From: Saprospiraceae bacterium
GTDB lineage: Bacteria; Bacteroidota; Bacteroidia; Chitinophagales; Saprospiraceae
DNA: 58,544 nucleotides
Direction: 5' to 3'
NCBI GenBank assembly: GCA_013002625.1
Contig: JABDJE010000319.1
Coordinates: 1 to 58,544, forward strand
In this document: piece by piece, positions 53,197 through 58,544 of the stretch
Numbering within the stretch: position 1 is the first letter of the stretch
How the letters are laid out: each line of letters starts with the position of its first letter
Translations under genes and position numbers: made by a program
The notes under the pieces: model-generated
Told to the model about the DNA's origin: nothing
Seen by the model: only the letters and a program-made list of their open reading frames with translations
Databases searched by the model: none

Positions 53197-54190
53197 TGTT
53201 ATTAACCATTTCTTGTTTGAGTTTACTTAAAATTCTATCATTTTCCGCAGGGGCAGAAATTTGCCTGATCATCTTTGGATTTGTTGCATACCTTGCAGAC
53301 CACTCAATCCATGAACCATCATAATTTTTAACCTTATTATTACCTAAGATATATTTTAATGCAAAAAATGTATGTGAGGATCTGGCTCCAGATTGGCAAA
53401 AGAGTATCATTTCACCATAGGGATCTATGCCATCCTTTTCCAGCTCATGAATTATATCTTTTTTTGACTTAAAGCCAAATGGTTCTTCATAGGACTGAAG
53501 TCTTGTCCAATGAATATGCTTGGCAGTAGGTATTGTTCCATTAATCACTGCACCGCTCTTCCAGTGCACAACTTTGCCTTTATTAACAAATGGTTCCCCA
53601 GAATATTCTTCACTACTCCTCGTATCGATAATTTGTATGTCTTCATCTTGAACAGCCCGCAACACATCTTCGATCTCTGCCAATTGGCTCATTGGGTTAT
53701 CACCAGTAGGGAATTTATACTTGCCAGGGATTGGCATGTCCTTAATCATAGTGTCCAGAGGATAATACTCAGACCAGGCTTTTTTACCCCCGTCCATTAT
53801 AAAAACCGATGGGTGCCCATAGCATTTTAAGATCCAAAAAAATCGACAGGCATCCACATTGGTCTGTTCACCATATAATATTAATGTATCATTGGCTTGA
53901 ACTGCCATGCGTTGCAACAGACTTTCAATATGCGATTTGGAAGCCATCATACCGTCTAAGACATGGGTTGTATCAGCATAGTCCTTGCGCTCAAGTAGAT
54001 AAGCATTGTTTAGATGGCCTTTTATATACTGCTCATAGTTACTCAGTTCAATTATTTTAACGCCTTTACTTGTAGATAGTAAATCCTGCACCTCATCAGG
54101 ATTCAATAAGTATGGGGAGGTCTTCTCTGTAGTTTCGGTTAGGCTACAGGAAGAAATAAATAGCGTAATTAATATAATGAACCCGCGCAC
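53189..54190 (-). CDS. two-domain rhodanese-like sulfurtransferase lipoprotein
   Basis: Lipobox FISSCS; IIDTRSSEEYSGEPF, active loop FCQSGARSS, YDGSWIEWS. Confidence 0.9.
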   Translation of the reverse strand: MRGFIILITLFISSCSLTETTEKTSPYLLNPDEVQDLLSTSKGVKIIELSNYEQYIKGHLNNAYLLERKDYADTTHVLDGMMASKSHIESLLQRMAVQANDTLILYGEQTNVDACRFFWILKCYGHPSVFIMDGGKKAWSEYYPLDTMIKDMPIPGKYKFPTGDNPMSQLAEIEDVLRAVQDEDIQIIDTRSSEEYSGEPFVNKGKVVHWKSGAVINGTIPTAKHIHWTRLQSYEEPFGFKSKKDIIHELEKDGIDPYGEMILFCQSGARSSHTFFALKYILGNNKVKNYDGSWIEWSARYATNPKMIRQISAPAENDRILSKLKQEMVNNNG

Positions 54191-54263
54191 AATCTTAAAG
54201 GTACAATTGTCCTGTGATTTTAATGTAACCGAAGTTACCGTGCCTTGTTTGAAATCCTTGTGA

Positions 54264-54575
54264 TTAGCAGTTTAACAATGATATGCCGGTTTCTGAAGTC
54301 TGAACAAAGTTGTTATATTCTAATTGTAAGTCTGAGTCAAACGCACAATCTTCGTATACTTGTAAAGCATCCAGGATCAATTCAAACGAGCTTTTTAATG
54401 TTAAGCAATTCTCCATGGATGGGTCAATTGTATAGGCTATCAATGCTTGATTATTGGACTCGATTTCAGATGACAACAACTCCATAAAATTAACATCCTC
54501 GCAGTTAACTTCATCACTGCTACAAGATATACAGAGGACGACAAGGACAGCTCCGAGCAGAAATAAGTTTTTCAT
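54264..54575 (-). CDS. small hypothetical lipoprotein
   Basis: MKNLFLLGAVLVVLCISCSSDE lipobox. Confidence 0.65.
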   Translation of the reverse strand: MKNLFLLGAVLVVLCISCSSDEVNCEDVNFMELLSSEIESNNQALIAYTIDPSMENCLTLKSSFELILDALQVYEDCAFDSDLQLEYNNFVQTSETGISLLNC

Positions 54576-54616
54576 GTGTTAAGTTTTAATCCGTATAAAT
54601 GCCTCGCAATCTGCGG

Positions 54617-55834
54617 TTATTTGAACGCATTCAATCCTGTTACATCCATACCAGTAATCAACAAATGTATATCATGCGTACCTTCATAAGTAAGTACCGT
54701 CTCCAAATTCATCATATGCCTCATGATTGGATATTCATTGGTTATACCCATCCCGCCATGAATTTGTCTAGCCTCTCTAGCCACCTCCAATGCCATATGA
54801 ACATTGTTGCGCTTAGCCATGCTTATTTGTGCAGGTGTTGCATTGCCCTCATTAGCAAGGCTTCCCAATCGCCAGACCAACAACTGCGCCTTGGTAATTT
54901 CGGTGATCATCTCAGCCAACTTCTTTTGTGTCAATTGAAACTGTCCGATTGGTTTATCAAACTGAATTCGTTCTTTACTATATCTCAATGCTGAGTCGTA
55001 ACAATCTAAAGCAGCTCCAATTGCTCCCCATGCTATGCCATATCTTGCTTTGGACAAACATGATAAAGGCCCTTTCAAACCAACAACACCTGGAAGAATG
55101 TTTTTCTTTGGGACACGGACGTCTTCGAATACAAGTTCTCCGGTTATACTCGCTCGCAAAGACCATTTACCATGTATCTTCGGCGCACTGAAACCCGGCA
55201 TATCTTTTTCAAAAATCAGGCCTTGAATTTTACCTTCAGGATTACGTGCCCAAACAACTGCAATATCTGCAACAGGAGAATTGGTAATCCACATTTTTGA
55301 TCCATTCAAAATTACATGATCCCCATCATCCACAAAATGTGTAAGCATACCACTGGGATTAGAACCGTGATCAGGTTCTGTTAATCCGAAACAACCAATA
55401 TACTCGCCCGAGCCCAGTTTTGGGAGAAAATGTTGCTTCTGCTCTTCGCTACCAAATCTAAAAATAGGATACATCACCAGTGAACCCTGAACCGATGCCA
55501 TACTTCGAATACCAGAATCCCCTCTCTCTAACTCTTGCATGATGACGCCGTAAGCGATTTCATCCATGCCGCCTCCGCCATATTCAACAGGTAAACTAGG
55601 TCCAAAAGCACCAATATCCGCTAATCCTTTAAATAGGTGATGTGGACATTCGGCTTTTTCAGTATAATCTTCAATAATGGGAGAAACTTCTTTTTTAACC
55701 CAATCTCTGACAGCATCCCTTGCCAATATATGATCTTCGGATAATAAGTCATCTACTCCATAATAATCGTGATGCTGGTATTGATCTGTCTTCACGCTCT
55801 TGTGTACCCCGTTCTCTTGCATATTTGATTTCAT
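54617..55834 (-). CDS. acyl-CoA dehydrogenase, glutaryl-CoA dehydrogenase-like
   Basis: YGVIMQELERGDSGIRSMASVQGSLVMYPIFRFGSEEQKQ, CFGLTEPDHGSNPSGM, LTYEGTHDIH. Confidence 0.9.
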   Translation of the reverse strand: MKSNMQENGVHKSVKTDQYQHHDYYGVDDLLSEDHILARDAVRDWVKKEVSPIIEDYTEKAECPHHLFKGLADIGAFGPSLPVEYGGGGMDEIAYGVIMQELERGDSGIRSMASVQGSLVMYPIFRFGSEEQKQHFLPKLGSGEYIGCFGLTEPDHGSNPSGMLTHFVDDGDHVILNGSKMWITNSPVADIAVVWARNPEGKIQGLIFEKDMPGFSAPKIHGKWSLRASITGELVFEDVRVPKKNILPGVVGLKGPLSCLSKARYGIAWGAIGAALDCYDSALRYSKERIQFDKPIGQFQLTQKKLAEMITEITKAQLLVWRLGSLANEGNATPAQISMAKRNNVHMALEVAREARQIHGGMGITNEYPIMRHMMNLETVLTYEGTHDIHLLITGMDVTGLNAFK

Positions 55835-55979
55835 TTATAGTTCAAAGTTATCCAAACTACTGCACAAATAGTGGAATTTAAAGGTAAAACCATTGTCAAA
55901 ATTTAATGTTGAAATGGAAATGTTGTGATTCTACTTATCACCAGTTTGAATTCTTATTTTTAGCTATCAATACTATTAT

Positions 55980-56327
55980 ATGAAAACAAGGGTTTCGATA
56001 CAGGGTTTAAAGTTTTTCGCATATCACGGGTTTTATGATGAAGAGCGTAAAAAGGGCAATGACTTTACCTGTGATGTTGAAGTTGAATTAAAAAGTTTTG
56101 ATTCTCTGGATGACAATATTTATGACACGGTCAATTATGAGGATATCTATACGATTGTTCAGGATGAGATGCAACAAACAAAAAAACTTATTGAGACAGT
56201 GGCATATTGCATTATGACAAGAATTCGGGAACTTGAAAACGTGACAGCTGCAACGGTTAAAATCAAAAAGCACAATCCTCCAATTAATGGGAAAGTTGAA
56301 CAGGCTGTGGTAGAAATGAAGTTTTAG
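55980..56327 (+). CDS. folB: dihydroneopterin aldolase
   Basis: IQGLKFFAYHGFYDEERKKGNDFTCDVEVE, TVNYEDIYTIVQ. Confidence 0.93.
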   Translation: MKTRVSIQGLKFFAYHGFYDEERKKGNDFTCDVEVELKSFDSLDDNIYDTVNYEDIYTIVQDEMQQTKKLIETVAYCIMTRIRELENVTAATVKIKKHNPPINGKVEQAVVEMKF

Positions 56328-56330
56328 TCT

Positions 56331-56969
56331 ATGTCATACTTCCAAGTAAATATCGACGCCTGGGTCCGAAAGAACACTTATAATTATTACAAGGATTATG
56401 ATGATCCATACTTTAATTTCACGGTCAATGTTGATGTCTCAAATTTATACCATAAAGCCAAATCAAATAACTTATCCTTTTTCTTGAGTTGCCTTCACAC
56501 CAGTCTGGTTGCAGCAAATAGAATTGAAAACTTCAAGATGCGTATTGAAGAAGGTAAGCTAATTCAATATGATATTATTAATGGGGGCTCTACCGTTCTG
56601 TATGATGATGGTAGTTTTGGTTTTGCGTATTATTCCTTTAAAGAGGATATTTTCGACTTTGTAAGAGGAGGAATGGCCGAAATTGAAGAGAGAAAAAAAA
56701 CCAAATCATTTTTACCCAATGAAAAAGGGGATCATTCCAATTTAATCTATTTTTCATCAATACCCTGGTTTAGTTTTACAAGCACCAAACATGCCAATCA
56801 TCACACCATCAACAAATCAATTCCAAGAATCAGTTTTGGAAAATACTTCAAGCACAATGATGTTTTACTCATGCCGATGTCGATTGAAGCCAATCATGCC
56901 ATAATGGATGGCTATCATTTTAGCTTATTTCTTGAGGAATTTGATAAAACAATTTCTTCATTGAATTGA
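56331..56969 (+). CDS. chloramphenicol acetyltransferase-like protein
   Basis: Full-length CAT-like fold pattern; NHAIMDGYHFSLFLEEF corresponds to the HxxxDG catalytic motif. Confidence 0.8.
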   Translation: MSYFQVNIDAWVRKNTYNYYKDYDDPYFNFTVNVDVSNLYHKAKSNNLSFFLSCLHTSLVAANRIENFKMRIEEGKLIQYDIINGGSTVLYDDGSFGFAYYSFKEDIFDFVRGGMAEIEERKKTKSFLPNEKGDHSNLIYFSSIPWFSFTSTKHANHHTINKSIPRISFGKYFKHNDVLLMPMSIEANHAIMDGYHFSLFLEEFDKTISSLN

Positions 56970-57012
56970 TGATTTTTTATTTTTAAAAGACCTCATACCC
57001 AACACACGTCCA

Positions 57013-57660
57013 ATGGCTAAGGTAAAAATTTGCTGTATTGCCAATATAGAGGAAGCCAGGCTGGCTTTAAAGTATGGTGCGTATGCAATTGGTTTGGTTG
57101 GGCCAATGCCCAGTGGTCCTGGTCCCATCAGTCCCGTTGAAGCGGGGAATATAGTGTCTCAACTACCTTCAAATACAAATACCTTCTACCTAACCAGTAA
57201 GGTAACCCTCGAAGAAATATTGATCGAATATCAAGTTGTGAAGTCTTCCCATATACAGTTAACGGATGCGACATCATCAACTGTTAGGAAAGAGCTCAAG
57301 TTGGTCTACCCCAGGCTTGAAGTTGTTCAAGTGATACATGTAGTTGACGATACTTCAATAGCTGAAGCACGAGAGGCTGCCAAAACCTCTGATGCGTTAC
57401 TCTTAGACAGTGGCGCACCTGACAAACTTATTAAAGAACTTGGAGGAACTGGACGGACGCATAATTGGGAGATCAGTCAACAAATAGTTAATACCGTTAA
57501 GCTCCCTGTCTACCTGGCAGGGGGACTTAAAAACACCAATGTCGCCAAAGCTGTAAAAAAGGTAACACCTTATGCAGTGGACCTCTGTTCAGGAGTCCGT
57601 ACCAACGGCAAACTAGATAGGGCCAAATTGGATTCTTTTTTTAAGGCACTGTCTGTTTAG
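57013..57660 (+). CDS. divergent phosphoribosylanthranilate isomerase (TrpF)-like TIM barrel
   Basis: KICCI at N-terminus, LLLDSG, GGTGRTHNWEIS, PVYLAGGL, VDLCSGVRTNGKLD. Confidence 0.8.
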   Translation: MAKVKICCIANIEEARLALKYGAYAIGLVGPMPSGPGPISPVEAGNIVSQLPSNTNTFYLTSKVTLEEILIEYQVVKSSHIQLTDATSSTVRKELKLVYPRLEVVQVIHVVDDTSIAEAREAAKTSDALLLDSGAPDKLIKELGGTGRTHNWEISQQIVNTVKLPVYLAGGLKNTNVAKAVKKVTPYAVDLCSGVRTNGKLDRAKLDSFFKALSV

Positions 57661-57729
57661 CAACAGAAGGAATATTATGTCGTTTGTTATTGAATTACTT
57701 ATCTTGAGTGACACAAGAAGTAAAATCAA

Positions 57730-58544
57730 ATGGTGTCTGAAGATCTGAAAACAAACAAGGAGCTGAACATATATGAAGCACTAATCCCATTGGTATTTTT
57801 AATTATTGCGCTTGCGACCAATGTATTTATTTATGGTGATGATGGTTTGAGTGGATCCAATCAGTTTATCCTCTTGTTATCAGGTGCCGTGGCTGCAATA
57901 GTTGGATTTGCTAACAAGGTGCGTTACAAGGAAATGATTGATGCTGTAGCTTCTAATTTTAAAACAACTACAGGCGCCTTTATTATTCTATTGCTAGTGG
58001 GTGCATTGACCGGTACATGGTTGTTGAGTGGCATTATCCCTGCTATGGTGTATTACGGGTTATTAATATTAAAGCCTGCTATTTTTCTGCCTGCCACACT
58101 AATTATTTGTATTCTGATTTCGCTGGCTACAGGGAGTTCTTGGACAACCTCCGCAACAGTAGGTATCGCACTGATTGGAATTGGAGCAGCAAATGGAATT
58201 CCTGCGGGGATGACTGCTGGTGCAGTATTGTCAGGGGCTTATTTTGGAGATAAAATGTCGCCTTTATCTGATACCACAAATCTGGCTGCAGTAATGGCAG
58301 ATGCTGATTTGTTTACACATATTCGATACATGAGCATTACGACAATTCCATCCATTTCTATTGCACTCATTGTATTCGTAATGCTCAGTTTTACAGTCGA
58401 CCCAAATGGAGCTGCAGATACAGCGTCGCTTCTAATTTCAATCAAAGAAAGCTTTAATATCAATCCTCTATTATTCCTTGTTCCAATTGCCGTAATTTAT
58501 ATGATCATTAAGAAAACCAAACCGATAATTGCATTGCTTATTGG
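57730..58544 (+). CDS. NhaC-type Na+/H+ antiporter, truncated at window end
   Basis: Translated by eye from ATG 57730: GSSWTTSATVGIALIGIGAANGIPAGMTAGAVLSGAYFGDKMSPLSDTTNLA; open to the window edge. Confidence 0.85.
   Translation, partial: MVSEDLKTNKELNIYEALIPLVFLIIALATNVFIYGDDGLSGSNQFILLLSGAVAAIVGFANKVRYKEMIDAVASNFKTTTGAFIILLLVGALTGTWLLSGIIPAMVYYGLLILKPAIFLPATLIICILISLATGSSWTTSATVGIALIGIGAANGIPAGMTAGAVLSGAYFGDKMSPLSDTTNLAAVMADADLFTHIRYMSITTIPSISIALIVFVMLSFTVDPNGAADTASLLISIKESFNINPLLFLVPIAVIYMIIKKTKPIIALLI

Noticed and set aside
54222-54240. Short hairpin GTAAC-CGAA-GTTAC upstream of the rhodanese gene
   Set aside because: A 5-bp stem is too weak to distinguish from chance

Overview
This 58.5 kb window looks like a Bacteroidota chromosome segment. 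The Saprospiria-like affinity is only an impression. It is densely coding, with about 50 supportable genes and no visible rRNA, tRNA, CRISPR array, prophage or IS element. Recognisable blocks: (1) a kynurenine-branch cluster (ACMSD, kynureninase, KMO, HAAO) interrupted by a 336-bp degenerate tetra/octanucleotide array and followed by a start/stop-overlapping LpxH-like gene; (2) housekeeping genes frr, serS, rho, rpmH, rnpA, aroQ, recQ; (3) a LolD/MacB-type ABC pair whose permease has a very His/Asp-rich extracytoplasmic loop, and, about 5 kb away, two tandem paralogous secreted proteins with a CFFCGxAGPE motif; (4) a small HTH gene with a composite dyad plus tandem repeat upstream, followed by uncharacterised secreted proteins; (5) asnB, a T9SS-sorted beta-helix protein, a PpiD-like PPIase, dinB, and lptB with two tiny overlapping lipoprotein genes; (6) xerD, prfC, gyrB, ahcY; (7) a Bat-type operon (MoxR, DUF58, two VWA proteins, TPR) without a visible BatD; (8) a periplasmic sulfur-oxidation-like cluster (cytochrome c, Tat sulfite oxidase-like protein, sterol desaturase, two-domain rhodanese); (9) glutaryl-CoA dehydrogenase-like, folB, CAT-like, divergent TrpF-like and a truncated NhaC. 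All calls come from reading the sequence and ORF track. No database search was run. The most novel-looking items are the tetranucleotide array, the putative metal-handling ABC/CFFC genes, the HTH operator-like element, the lptB-coupled mini-lipoproteins, a terminator-like hairpin in the leader of the beta-helix gene, and an unlisted 50-aa ORF downstream of ahcY.
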